A stretch of DNA of 64,000 nucleotides from Distichodus sexfasciatus (lineage: Eukaryota > Chordata > Actinopteri > Characiformes > Distichodontidae), in contig JAVGVS010000298.1 of assembly GCA_032718565.1 (NCBI GenBank), positions 184,241-248,240 of the forward strand. The letters run 5' to 3'. Within the stretch, counting starts at the first letter, position 1. The number at the start of each line of letters is the position of its first letter. A program made the position numbers and the translations under genes. This document shows positions 35,064-46,700 of this stretch, piece after piece. A model generated the notes under the pieces. It searched no databases, was not told where the DNA came from, and was given only the letters and a program-made list of their open reading frames with translations.

Positions 35064-38000
35064 ATGACGTCCGTAGGTGTGTTCATACATTTGAACGTCT
35101 AAAACGAAGCTTGTTTCTTTTTCCTCCATGTTTTTGTGTCAAGTTATTCAGATTTTTAACATGACGGTACGTTTCAGTGGACGTTGTGTGTTTGTTGGCG
35201 GTGGCGGCGTTGTGGGGAGCCACCAACCCGCTCCTCAAGAGAGCCACTGCGGGGATCGAGCATGTCAAGAAGGGAAACAGACTCTCCCAATTCGTGGCTG
35301 AAGCTAAATTCTTGTTTCTAAATGTGAAGGTAAATAACAGTTTCTCTTAAGATGGTTAACGGTCAGAGAAAAGGTCTTAATTTTCACTTAAGATGGTAAA
35401 CAGGGCGACGCTTCCGAGTATATTATGGTCAAAACAGAGACTCAAGAGGATCATGTGTTTTTGTCCCATATAACTTGTTAACCAGGGTGTTATTCTATCA
35501 CATCTGTCTGTTTCCCTTTTCATTCCTTTACAGAAAATGTAGGATTCTTGCAAGCATTTGGCAGTGTTGCTGCAAAGTCATATTTTCACATTCAAATTAG
35601 GTTTGTGGCAAACTTGTGGTGGACTTTCGGATGGGTCAAATACTATAGGTTACTGTAGGTTAATACTACATCTAAATTGTCTCTCTTTCTAGCTCTAGTT
35701 TAAAGTTTATATTTAATACTCCATTTCTAGTTTAAAATGTATATTTTGTATTCTATTTATTGTCTATTCTATATACCCTGTTTGTTCCTTGTTCCCTGTT
35801 TCTTGTTGCACTGTTGAAACTGGAGCCACGTCGTCTCGTCTCTCTGTATATCTATACAGTAAATAGCAGAAATGACAATAAAGTTGACTTTGACTTTGAA
35901 CTGCAGAGGTCACATTACTTTCTGGTGCCTTGTGTGCTGTGCTGTGCTGTGCTGTGTTCACCATGACAAATAATCACTCACTTGCACTTGTTTGAAATAT
36001 GTGCAAAATGTTATTTTCTTGTAACATATCTTTAACTTACAAATTTACATTTTAATTTGCACAGTCTGTGCAATTGGAACGAATCTGTGCATATCCCTGT
36101 GTGTTATATTTGTATAATTACGTATCTACCAAATAAAGAATCTTGAGGCTCTAGACCTTTTAAGTGGCTCGTCACAGTCATTGGCTCACATCACCGTACA
36201 ATGAGCTCATCAATCAGTTTGAAGACCTTTGTAGACCTTGTAGACCTTTAAAAATAAAGTCTATGGTCTATAATAAGTCTATAATAAAGATCATGGGTAT
36301 TTTGCTAAGAATTATTCATATTGTTGTATTTAAGTGAACGATTGTTTGTAATTGTGAACACACCACACCACAGTACTTAGTGCACCGCAGCAAAATATGA
36401 CTTCTGCATTTGCGTAAGGAGAAGCGGGCTGCCCGGGAAGCAGTGCTTAAGGACGCTACCTTGCTCATGAGTACCTTAGTGTCACCTTTACCAGTCTCAC
36501 GCTCTACCCGGAAATGATATGATATATGATCGACTTTTTAATATTTAGCCCAATTCCGTTTTGTATTATAATGAACAGGTAAAAGTTGGGATGTAACGTC
36601 TTAGTAAAGGCTCCTTATTGCCTCAGGATAAAAGCTCATCCTGAGTCTTTCTCTTTGGGCCATTATACTTGTTTGTCTGATTTCAGTAAGACAAGTAAAC
36701 AAGACATGTTTCTCATAATCCTGCTTTGTTCCTTCATTTTCTGGTATAAAGGCCTTGGTCAATCTAATCTGGTGCAGTGTTACGCCTGATTTAATAATTG
36801 ACAGGACCTGTAAATTGTTTTATCACCTGTGATCTAATCACTTCACTATACAGTACCAAAACAAAAGTGCTTTATTCTTCTGTTGTTGTTTTGCAGTATC
36901 TCATGCCATTTCTGCTAAACCAGAGCGGGTCTGTGGTTTTCTACATCACTCTGGCATCCACAGGTCAGTTGTACACCTACAGTTTATCAAGTATGGTGAT
37001 ATTTCTTTCTGGAAATAGCAGATTTATAGATTAAATGCCTGGACAAAGGTATATCAGGACACCGTAGTGCAGTTTAGGACAAATAACTGGTAAACCGAGT
37101 TTTGAATGCATATTTAAGGGCATCAGATCTGATTCTGATTAGTTTACATTAATGCCTGTTTTGTGCTGCAGATCTGTCATTGGCCGTGCCCATGGTGAAC
37201 TCCCTCAGCTTTCTGTTTACGCTGTTCACTGGAAAACTGCTCGGCGAGGAGTTCGGAGGAATTAGTATGTTGGATCTTGTTTCGAATTTCCTCATCTTGT
37301 CTACACATGGTTTAGCAAACCAATAGTTGTTTGGTTTTCCAGCGAATGAAGCACCTTAAAGAATTCATTTGGAAGTGATTTAATCACGCTGGCAACACGG
37401 CACTGAAAAATGCTCTCTAATTCGTTTTGCAAACAGAAATAACAAAGAGATTCGATAGTTTATGTGGGCCAACGCATGTCTCCTCTGAAACAGGAGCGTC
37501 AGTGTGAACAGTGGTCTGGGAGGTTTTATCATTTATTTTAATGCTTACGACACGGACTATAAGATGTGCAATATGTTGACATTTTTTACAGACTAAATCA
37601 GTATAAATAACTTTAACAATTATGGTAAGTCGTTTGCAGAAATCTTTTAAAGCTCTAGAAACACAACATGGTTGAATGAACGGTTATTTTATTTTATGTT
37701 TTTTTTTATTTATTGCTGGCGTTTTTTTCTTGTTTTTTTGCCCTGTATATATGCTCAACTTTTAAAGCTATTGGGATTATATATTTGTGATAGATTTTCT
37801 AGTCGCTTACTATAATTTAGTTTTATCATGCACCTTTAATTCGGTGTCTCCCTTAAATCTCAGATGGTACTGGCCCATTGTTTACCGGTGACGTACTCTC
37901 TATGAATAGAGCACCTATTCATAAAAAGTCTGACATCACTGTCCACCTTGAGGCCTTTAAAGACCATGTGACTGCTTATAAGGCAGCATTGTCCAAAGAC

Positions 38001-39930
38001 CAAAATAGAGCTCTACTCCACCCTCACTGACAATCAGCAGACTTGTTTTTCACTACCATAAACCGGTTGTTTTGCCCCTATGTAGTCCCACACTGCCCTG
38101 ATGCTCTCGATCTATGCACTATGTTCCTGGATTTTCTTCCAAGCTGCCCCTCTCCTTCTCTTGTCCTGTCCTCTGGATTTTCCGCCTCAGTGGTCCCTCT
38201 TCACTTTTTCTTAACTGAATTCCTCCCAAGTTGCCACTTTGGTCACTAAAACCAAGGCCTGCACCTGTCAGCTTGACCCTGTGCTCACAACTTTGGTTAC
38301 AGCATGCCTACCCTCCCACCTTGCGTCCCATCCCTAACTCCTCCCTAGAATCTTACCTAGTACCCTCTGTCCTCAGAATGACTGTCTCCTGCGGAAACTC
38401 AGCCCTCCCCCACTCCAGTTATCCAAGATGCACAACAAGGATCTGTGTTTGGCCCTCTTCTTTTTATTATCTACATGCTTGCCTTTGTTTAGATCATCCG
38501 ACACTGCTATGCTGGTGACAGTCAGCTCTATCTCGGCACTAAATCTTCCACTCAGCTCCCTCCTCACTATCTTGTCAACTGCAAACTCCAAAACTTGGAT
38601 GGCTCACCTGGTGGTTGTGGCTTCCACGGCGCTGCATGAACAATTTTCTCCTCAAAGTGGTTGGATGGCTGCTCCATCTCTTCAATTGGGGGCTCTCAGA
38701 CTCCGCAGCTGAAACCCTTATACATACCTTCATCACTCCCCACGTGCATTATTGTTATGGAATATTGTTTTGTCTAACCAATAAAGCCTTGGACATGTTG
38801 GAATATGTGCAGAAGTCTGCTGCCAAGATGATCACCAGCACCAAGCTCTCCAGCACATCACCGCCACCCTCGTACAACTACACTGGCTCCTGGTTAAATT
38901 ACAATTCCCTTCATGCCCTGGCCCCCCATACTTATTAGACACGCTTTGGTCCTAACTGGCCCAGGTTCATAGATGTTTATTGCCAGTGGCAATAGGTTTT
39001 CTGCTTACTAATAATGCACCGGGCATGTCCATACACATCAGTGTTGAAATGCTTTTCCTCAATGCCAATGTAGTGAAGCTTGAACAGATTTAAATGATTT
39101 TATAATGATGCCGTTGACTCATTTCCAGAAAGTCAAACTTGACTTCCCGTACAGCACTTGTCTTGTCTATTCAGTGTCCCTGAAGCAGGAGAGTCAAGAT
39201 GGACACTGATTTGAGAGACTGGAATTGTATGTGTAATTTTGTACTTACTACGTGTACTGTGAGGTTTTTATAACTTTTTATAATAAATACACTGCTGTGC
39301 TGGTGACAGTCAGCTCTATCTCGGCACTAAATCTTCCACTCAGCTCCCTCCTCACTATCTTGTCAACCGCAAACTCCAAAACTTGGATGACTCAGCTGGT
39401 GGTTGTGGCTTCCACAGCGCTGCATGAACAATTTTCTCCTCAAAGTGGTTGGATGGCTGCTCCATCTCTTCAGTCGGGGGCTCTCAGACTCCGCAGCTGA
39501 AACCCTCATCCATACCTTCACCACTCCCCAATAAACCAATAAAGCCTTGGACATGTTGGAATATGTGCAGAAGTCTGCTGCCAAGATGAGCACCTGCACC
39601 GAGCCCTCCAGCACATCACCCCCACCCTCGTACAACTACACTGGCTCCTGGTTAAATTATAATTCCCTTCATGCCCTGGCCCCCCGTACTTATTAGACAC
39701 GCTTTGGTCCTACCTGGCCCTCTCTGTTTGATGCATTTTCGACTGAAAGTGTAATGTGGAAAGTTTGAATCTCTCCAACACATTTTTTTGTGACTAATCA
39801 CTTTATTATTTCCTCAGGAGCTGTGATGGGGATGGTACTGACGATGTTAGGAGTGACTCTGTGTGTGATGAGCTCTGTCTCCGAGAGTGAGATCACTGGA
39901 CATTCTAATAACACACAGAACTCCACATAG
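35064..39930 (+). CDS. tmem234: TMEM234, small multi-pass membrane protein, five exons
   Basis: TMEM234 is a small conserved membrane protein of poorly known function, resembling DMT/EamA-type transporter halves. Exons 35064-35076, 35178-35329, 36897-36963, 37172-37264 and 39818-39930 join cleanly to 145 residues. The start is chosen because a 13-nt first exon (MTSV plus one base, donor GTGTGT) splices in frame over a 101-nt intron to VDVVCLLAVAALWG. The ATG at 35161 is out of frame. Family landmarks are ALWGATNPLLKR, FLFLN, YLMPFLLNQSGS, LTLAST-like ITLAST, DLSLAVPMVNSL and GKLLGEEFGG. Four hydrophobic segments lie at about 5-24, 56-76, 79-103 and 110-128. The last intron carries LINE fragments and a partial duplicate of the gene's 3' region. 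It is convergent with DCDC2B, as in human. Complete and intact. Confidence 0.93.
35650..35905 (+). mobile_element. LINE 3' UTR (L2-like) in TMEM234 intron 2
   Basis: ACTGGAGCCACGTCGTCTCG and the tail ATGACAATAAAGTTGACTTT. A sister copy is at 52920-53195 with the same GGAGCCACGTCGT block. A partial S1 SINE tail follows (35900-35980). Confidence 0.55.
36000..36147 (+). mobile_element. LINE 3' tail (AATAAAGAATCTTGAG)
   Basis: AT-rich 3' UTR fragment of the TCTTGA-tailed type, as at 18212. It lies in TMEM234 intron 2. Confidence 0.45.
36350..36512 (-). mobile_element. tRNA-derived SINE S1, minus copy
   Basis: The complement of this copy has GGTAGAGCGTGAGA on the A-box side, the TACTCATGAGCAAGGTA core and the GTGCACTAAGTACTGTGGTG tail. 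It lies in TMEM234 intron 2. Confidence 0.6.
37860..38962 (+). mobile_element. L2-like LINE reverse transcriptase fragment, copy L1
   Basis: Frame-shifted remnants of the RT core are visible: a GSVLGPLLFIIYM-type block near 38430-38480 and a CYAGDSQLYL-type (YADD) block near 38510-38535. LINE C-terminal sequence follows to 38962. There are several stops. It lies in TMEM234 intron 4, and 38505-38962 is duplicated at 39293-39720. Confidence 0.65.
38962..39288 (+). repeat. Duplicated block X, intronic copy
   Basis: Matches 40800-41088 closely, with about 35 extra bases here. It starts AGGTTCATAGATGTTTATTG and ends at the AATAAA. It sits directly between two copies of the L2-like fragment. Confidence 0.85.
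39282..39287 (+). terminator. Duplicate AATAAA inside TMEM234 intron 4
   Basis: This is the same hexamer and flanks as at 41080-41085, carried by the duplicated block 38962-39288. It is upstream of the last coding exon, so it could cause intronic polyadenylation. Confidence 0.35.
39293..39720 (+). mobile_element. L2-like LINE fragment, copy L2
   Basis: Near-identical duplicate of 38505-38962, with a short deletion near 39527. It lies about 100 bases upstream of the last TMEM234 exon. Confidence 0.8.
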
Positions 39931-40799
39931 TCCTTGTGGCACTCGATTTTGGAGATGGTAAAAAAAAGGCTGCTTAACTGTTCCCCGAGACTTCCGCAAG
40001 AGGTTCGGCAAAAGTTATTTTGGAGTGTTCCCAGGGCTTGGGCAGTTGATCAAAAATTAAAACTGACATTCATAACTTCTGACCAATGTAATCTTGACCA
40101 TGTCAGATATTTGTTATTTTTGTTAGTACTTTGTTTTAAATTCTGTAGAGTCCCCGCCCCGTCCCGTCTGTGACTATATCTGTGTTTTTCCCTCAGTTAG
40201 TTCAAAATCACAAAAATAAGAATTTGGAAAAATATTCCAGCTTCAATAATTGACCATATTTAAAATACAAACCTTGTCCGTGAACTATAATCGTTCATTA
40301 TTTATATTTGAGGTAAGATGTTAAATAAATCACGTTATTGATTTGAGGTCATATTGCCCAGCCCTAGCAGTACTTTACAAAACTGGACACTGCTGCGTTA
40401 TGGTAGCAGTCTACAGAGCTGGACTCTCACTGTTCTACTCCTTGCACAATCATATCTCTACTGAGGATGGGATTTCAGGTAGATGAAAGAGCGTTGAGTC
40501 CTTAGGCACTTGGATCTGTTTGAATAGAGTTCAATTCCATGACCCAGGGGGTGTAATAATGAGTGTCTGAGTTCGGTTCACACGCTAAATTCTTACGTTT
40601 CGTCTCTATTCATAATATATTGGATGGATTTATTCACTTTATTGGTTTCACATTTTCATTTATTCAGACAAAAGCATGAAGGAAATCCCCATCACAAGAA
40701 CAAAGATGATTAAACCTCTTACACACGTCTGGAGCATCATATCTGTTTGTGTCAGTACTTGTATGACTACCACAAAAACAGCAAAAGCAAAGTCTTCAG

Positions 40800-41088
40800 C
40801 AGGTTCATAGATGTTTATTGCCAGTGGCAATAGGTTTTCTACTTATTAATAATGCTCCAGGCATGTTCATACGCATCAGTGTTGAAATGCTTTTCCTCAA
40901 TGCCAATGTGGTGAAGCTTGAACAGATTTAAATGATTTTATGACTTGACTTCCCGTACAGTTGTCTGTTCAGTGTCCCTGAAGCAGGAGAGTCAAGATGG
41001 ACACTGATTCGAGAGACTTGAATTGTATGTGTAATTTTGTACTTACTACGTTTACTGTGAGGTTTTTATAACTTTTTATAATAAATAA
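40800..41088 (+). repeat. Duplicated block X, copy downstream of TMEM234 stop
   Basis: Partner of 38962-39288. It contains the candidate TMEM234 polyadenylation signal. Confidence 0.85.
41080..41085 (+). terminator. Candidate TMEM234 polyadenylation signal AATAAA
   Basis: An AATAAA hexamer about 1.15 kb after the TMEM234 stop codon, on the coding strand. A duplicate with the same flanks lies upstream in the last intron at 39282-39287. Use of either is inferred from sequence only. Confidence 0.4.
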
Positions 41089-41674
41089 ATTAGTATAAAT
41101 AACAGAAGAGTGGAGCGTTTTTGATTTTTTGAGGGACGTGATTTATTTCTGAAGGGGAAAAAAACCCAGAATATTGGCAATAAATCTGTTTACAAAAGAA
41201 ACATGAGAAAACACTTAGCTGGAACCTATAAAAAGCACAATGTCCAAAATAACCTTATGATCCTGTGCAAATCCAGAAATGAAACATATTCACATGCTGA
41301 AAGTTGCAATTTCACAGGCCACAGGCATTCACATTTAATTACAGGCTCACATTGAAGCTTGAACAGTTTTAACCCTCAGCAGCGGGACTAAAGGCACTAG
41401 CTAGCTGTACGGAACACTTGGTACTTGGTTTGTCAAAGCAACCACTTGTAGTAAAGTGTAATAATACAGGATTTTGAGCTGTACTACAGCACAGTGAGCT
41501 ATGTCAAGTGTAGTGTGTGTTTAATGCAGGGATTAGCTTCATGTAAAAGTCTGGTGTGTGTTTAATTAGGTTAAGTTTAGGGTACAGCTGGTTAAATGTT
41601 GAGTGTGGTTATTCGTTTGGGGGCTGAGAGTGTGTAGAGTATGTCTGCTTTATTTTATGTATTATATGAAGGTA

Positions 41675-42453
41675 CACTACTGTGCAGAAGTTTTAGGCAG
41701 GTGTGAAAAAATGCTATAACAAAGAATGCTTTCAAAAATGGAAGTGTTAATCATTTTTTTCCATCAATCAACAAAATGCAGTGAATGAACAAAAGAGAAA
41801 TCTAAATCAAGTCAATATTTGGTGTGACCACCCTTTGCCTTCAAAACAGCATCAATTCTTCTAGGTACACTTGCACACAGTTTTTGAAGGAACTCGGCTG
41901 GTAGGTTGTTCCAAACATCTTGGAGAACTAACCACAGATCTATAATCCTATAATCCTACAAAATAATATAATGACTATAATCCTACAAAATAATATAATG
42001 ACTACAAAATAATATAATGACTATAGTCAGTACTCAAGTTGAGGAGGGATGGCATCCCCCCTGAAATAAAAACAGTCAAAATCATCCCCCTTCTAAAACG
42101 AACATTCCCCCGTTCCATCCCTTGTGCTATTTTATCAATGAATGCGGAAATTACTACTGTTTTAATCGTCCGATAAATGATAAAATCCACCATCCCCCCC
42201 TGATTTGTTTTTACAACTCAACTACTCACTATAATCCTACAAAATCTTTGTGCAAGTGTACCTATAAGAATTGATGCTGGTTTGAAGGCAAAAGGTAGTA
42301 ACACCAAATATTGATTTGATTTAGATTTTTCTTTTGTTCGCTCACTTTGCATTTTGTAAATTGATAAAAATAAACAATCATTATTTATATTTCTGAAAGC
42401 ATTCTCTGTTTACAGCATTTTTTCACACCTGCCTAAAACTTTTGCACAGTACT
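41675..42453. mobile_element. Mariner-like MITE M1, interrupted copy
   Basis: The left end, CACTACTGTGCAGAAGTTTT, and the right end, AAAACTTTTGCACAGTACT, are inverted, with TA at the left. It is split by a second element at 42026-42229. Confidence 0.75.
42026..42229. mobile_element. Small MITE nested inside M1
   Basis: About 204 bp. The ends, AGTCAGTACTCAAGTTG and the complement of CAACTCAACTACTCACT, are inverted. The insertion interrupts an M1 motif that is continuous in other copies, and ACTATA is repeated at both sides. The interior is rich in CATCCCCC. Confidence 0.7.
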
Positions 42454-42454
42454 C

Positions 42455-43015
42455 TGTGTGGTTTAGTTTGGAGGTAGATTATGTAAAAAGTATGTCCATG
42501 TCTGGTTTAGGTAGATTATGTGGTAGTATGTGGTTATGGTTGGTTTAGTTTGGGGGTAGACTATTTGTAGATTTTGCCTGGTTTAATTTGGGTAGATTAT
42601 GTGTCTGGTAATCCTGGTTTAGTTTGAGAGTAGATTATGTGTAGATTATGTCTGGTTTAATTTGGGTAGATTATGTGTCTGTTAATCCTGGTTTAGTTTG
42701 AGAGTAGATTATGTGTAGATTATGCGTGGTCTAATTTGGAGTAGATTAGGTATAGGCTATGCCTGGTTTAGTTTGGGGTAGATTACGTGTAGATTATGTC
42801 TGGATTAATTTGTGTGGATTATGTCTGGTTTAATTTGGGTAGATTATGTGTCTGGTAATCCTGGTTTAGTTTGGGGGTAGATTATGTGTAGATTATGCGT
42901 GGTCTAATTTGGAGTAGATTAGATATAGGCTATGCCTGGTTTAGTTTGGCGGTAGATTATGTGTAGATTATGTTTGGTTCAACTTGGGCTAGATCATGTG
43001 TAGGTTATGTGTGGG
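42455..43015. repeat. Imperfect minisatellite of TAGATTATGTGTAGATTATG words
   Basis: Many imperfect repeats of GGTAGATTATGTGT, CTGGTTTAATTTGGG and TCTGGTAATCCTGG, with a higher-order period of roughly 80-100 bp. No coding sense. From its end to the DCDC2B stop (43768) no gene was seen. Confidence 0.8.
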
Positions 43016-43767
43016 ATATCTCTGCCCACGCTTGGTGATGGGGTATGGTTAGGGTTTGGCGGGTTAAGGTAGGGGTGAGTTTTAAGAATGGTAATTTTAT
43101 TGTAGTGATGGTTTTGAGGTAAACTAGAACAAAAATTTGGGGTCGGTATAGTTTTAGTTGTAGAAAACAGTTGATTAACATGATGATGTCAGCAGTTAGT
43201 CGCTCTGCTTCACACGGGTCAACGGGTTCAGGGGAGGACTGTGTTTCTGTACCAGGGATGCATCAGCCTGAGAACTCCACTGTAACGTCATTACTGTCTC
43301 TGCCTTATGGGGGCTTCTATTCTGGAACACACACAAACCACAAAGGGTAGGGAATGTGATAAGAAAAAGCCGAGTAAACCATCCCCAGTGAGTCACAAAA
43401 TTTCTCAGTTAAGTAGTGCACATTATTGCAGTAACCAGGAAAAAGGAAAGAGGGTGGACGCTCCTGTTCTGCTATTTCAATGGGAGGCAAAACGAGATTC
43501 AGAGGAACTCTGAGAACAATCATATTATGTGTGGGTGTGATAACAGAGAGGTCCTCTGGTGGGTCTATTAAAGCTCTCGTGAAACCGTGGAGATATGAAT
43601 ATGAATAAATATGTCATTTCAAAAGCCAAAAGGCACGGGGGACGTTTGGCGCAATGACTCAGTTCCAAAAAAAAATCCGTACTCCTCCCTTAATCCATCT
43701 TTCTGAGTGCAAATTACCTTCCTAAAAATATTAAATGTATTTCATGTATATTTATATGAAAATATAA

Positions 43768-46700
43768 TCAAAAAATATACAGAAGAAATACCATATTCAC
43801 TTCATTCTGTTTACTTTTCCACCACAAACCGTACATAACCTGTACACTGATAAGTTGTATCGCTTGGTTTTTTACTCTTGACCCACCTTCGTTCACATGT
43901 TCATCTTGGTCTCTTTCACGTTTCAAATCTTCAGTGAAAATATCATCGTCATTTGATGCATTCCCCTTGTGTAACACCTCTTCACCAGACACTCCGACCT
44001 CCTTCGCATGTTCCTCTTCTCTGTCGCTAGGAGACGGACCGGAGTGTCTGGGGGATGTCACGAGCTCCTCAGGTGGCTGTGGGATGAGGAGGAGAGAACA
44101 GAGAACATGAAGCAGAACACTGCATCTCCAAACTCCTTGACTGAATCCTTTTCTTTTAAACACCCAAGATTTTTACATCTTTGCGTAGTCCCGAGGTTAT
44201 ACAGCTGTACTGTTTCATGGATGAATTTGAAGTCAGGGATTTTGAAAAACGAATACTGACTTCAGATCTGATCGAAATGGAGGAAATTAAGATGCACTCC
44301 AAGATGGACGCAAAGCAGGAGATTTATCTCTCTCCCTCCATCTTGGTATTTAGGTTTGTATAGATAAAGAGAAAAAGAGACGCTATGAGTCAAGAAAATG
44401 TGAGCTCTTTATCCAAAAAAATTAAGCAAACGTTGACCACTTTCAAAATTCTTTTGCCTTTAAAATATATTTACAACAACGTAATTTATATTTCCCACTA
44501 CACCTTAAAAGCGCATCTACAAATCAACAATAATTAATATGAATTGTTTAAATTAAAGCATAATTGTGACGTTCGCAACTTGGTGCCTGTGTCTTTGACA
44601 AAGAAAAGCATTTTGAACATTCTTTGTTACTTGTAATTGCAAAAATCTTAAAATTTATTGTTTACTGTTAAAGTCGTCATATATTTTTTTATTTGCCCAA
44701 GTTCTTAATAGTTTGTGTTTCATAAAAACAGAGACAAACACCTGCTGCATGTGATTTTCTTCTGGTTGTCCTTTGTTCAACTCCTCGTCTTCTACTATTT
44801 CTGCAACTCTCTGAAGATAAAAAGGTATGGAAAGAAGGGTGGAGGTGAGACGGGTGTACTGAAAAATCTGGGCATACCGCATGAGGTACAGTATGACACA
44901 ACATTCCTTTCAGAGTTGTTAAAACATTGGAGGGTGGTGACGGTCATGCTTTGGTCATGGAAAGAAGCAGAGCCACGCACAGGTTTGGCTCTGTTGCAAG
45001 ATAAAGTGGATGAACGGTGTGCTGACCTGGGTGGGGTGGTTTGTTCTCAAGAAAGTTGAGACATTTAAATAGTCTGATGTTCTACAACTGTAGAATTGAG
45101 GAAACCGCAATGATCTCATGTTTTGCACAAACAGACACGCAAAAGAACAAATCTCAAATAAGGAAACATTGGTGACGGTTAGAATCTTGGTGAAAATTGC
45201 GTAAGTTGTTTTTACGAACAAATTTCCTTTAACGAATGTTTGGTGAATGAGGCCCACTGAGTATAAAGTGTCAAAATGCAATGTTGGAAATAGCTAATTA
45301 CAAGTAAATACACTTCTCACTTTTTTAGTTAGCACTAACTACTTTTTTTCAGTAGATTATCAGTAGTGAAGCTAAAACTCTGTAGCTTTAAAAATATTTT
45401 TGGTTTACAAAAAGCGATGTAGCAACATGGCAAAATGATGCATTGTTTCAAAAAAGTTTTTTCAGCTAGCAGGTGTTTCTGATTGGGTGTTGAATTGTCA
45501 GAAGTGACATCTGATTGGCTAGCTATCAGACTCTACTTTATGTGATTTGACATGACACTGTTAAAAGATTTTACTGTTACTTTCACATTCTTAAGATTAA
45601 TTTGCTTTAAGAGTGTCCTCAGGAACAAATACTAAGCGTTGTTGTATGAAACAGGTTGGATGTTGTTAGCTACTTTTTCTCTGCAGCTTGTAGTGTAGCT
45701 AACTACTATATTAAAGCAGTACCTTGGCTGTAGCTTAGCTACTTTAAGCTCGAAGCTTGAAATCTGCCATTTAAAAGTAGCTTCCCCAACACTGTTTAAA
45801 TGGACAGAGCAAAGGCAATGAAGATGAACCTGATCTACTGGAAGTTCCACAGCTGTGTTTTCATCATCCGCCACCTCCTGCGCTCCTCGCACCTCCTCTC
45901 TCTTCTTGCCCTTAAACACACTCGGCAGGCCTAGGAGATGTAACATGAAATATTATATATATGTCTATGTGAGTGTGAGTGTGTTTATGGAGAAACGTCT
46001 GACCTGCTTCTCTCCTGGTCATGGGTCCATTCCTGATCTTTCGGACTCGGACAGGTTTGGCGTAAAACAAGGAGCTCTCCTCTGGTCCGGTCCGGAGCGG
46101 CTGCTGTGAGGGACTCGAACCCTCTGCCTCGTCTCCTGTGGACTTCACTCGTCTTCCGTCCCTCTGAGACACAACAGGTTCAAATTGCATATATATTTAG
46201 AGGAAATACTTGAGGCAATAATATATGCAGCAACTAGAAGATCTATCCATCCATCTGTGCATCCATCCATCTACGTATCTATCCATCTGTCTGTCCTATA
46301 TAGACCCACTCTACTAATAATAATAATACTACTTTTCACAAGGTAGTGCAGTTAAACGTTTAAGGTGTGGTGGGCGATACAGCAATCACTCTGTTGCAAA
46401 TGTCATTCTTAATACAACAGTGAAAGAATTTAGGAATCGATGTACATTTGTCAAAGTTATAGGTGAAGGTACAGATGCAACTTTTTTTTACTCAGGGCTT
46501 AGCTGAACTATTCCCTAATTACAGCAGGACATGGAACAGATTCAAAGCTTAGAAATCCAGCCTCCAGTTTTACCTCGGGGGAGTCGAGGAGGGCGGAATC
46601 GCTGTGGCTGTCTTGAGGTAAAGCCTTTCTGTTCTGAAAGATGACAGCACAATAAGTAGTAATTATTGTTACCAAGATCAAAAGGTCAACTCAAGAACTC

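Noticed and set aside
44715..45059. 114-codon plus-strand frame in the last DCDC2B intron
   Set aside because: No recognisable domain, no splice support, and antisense to an intron.
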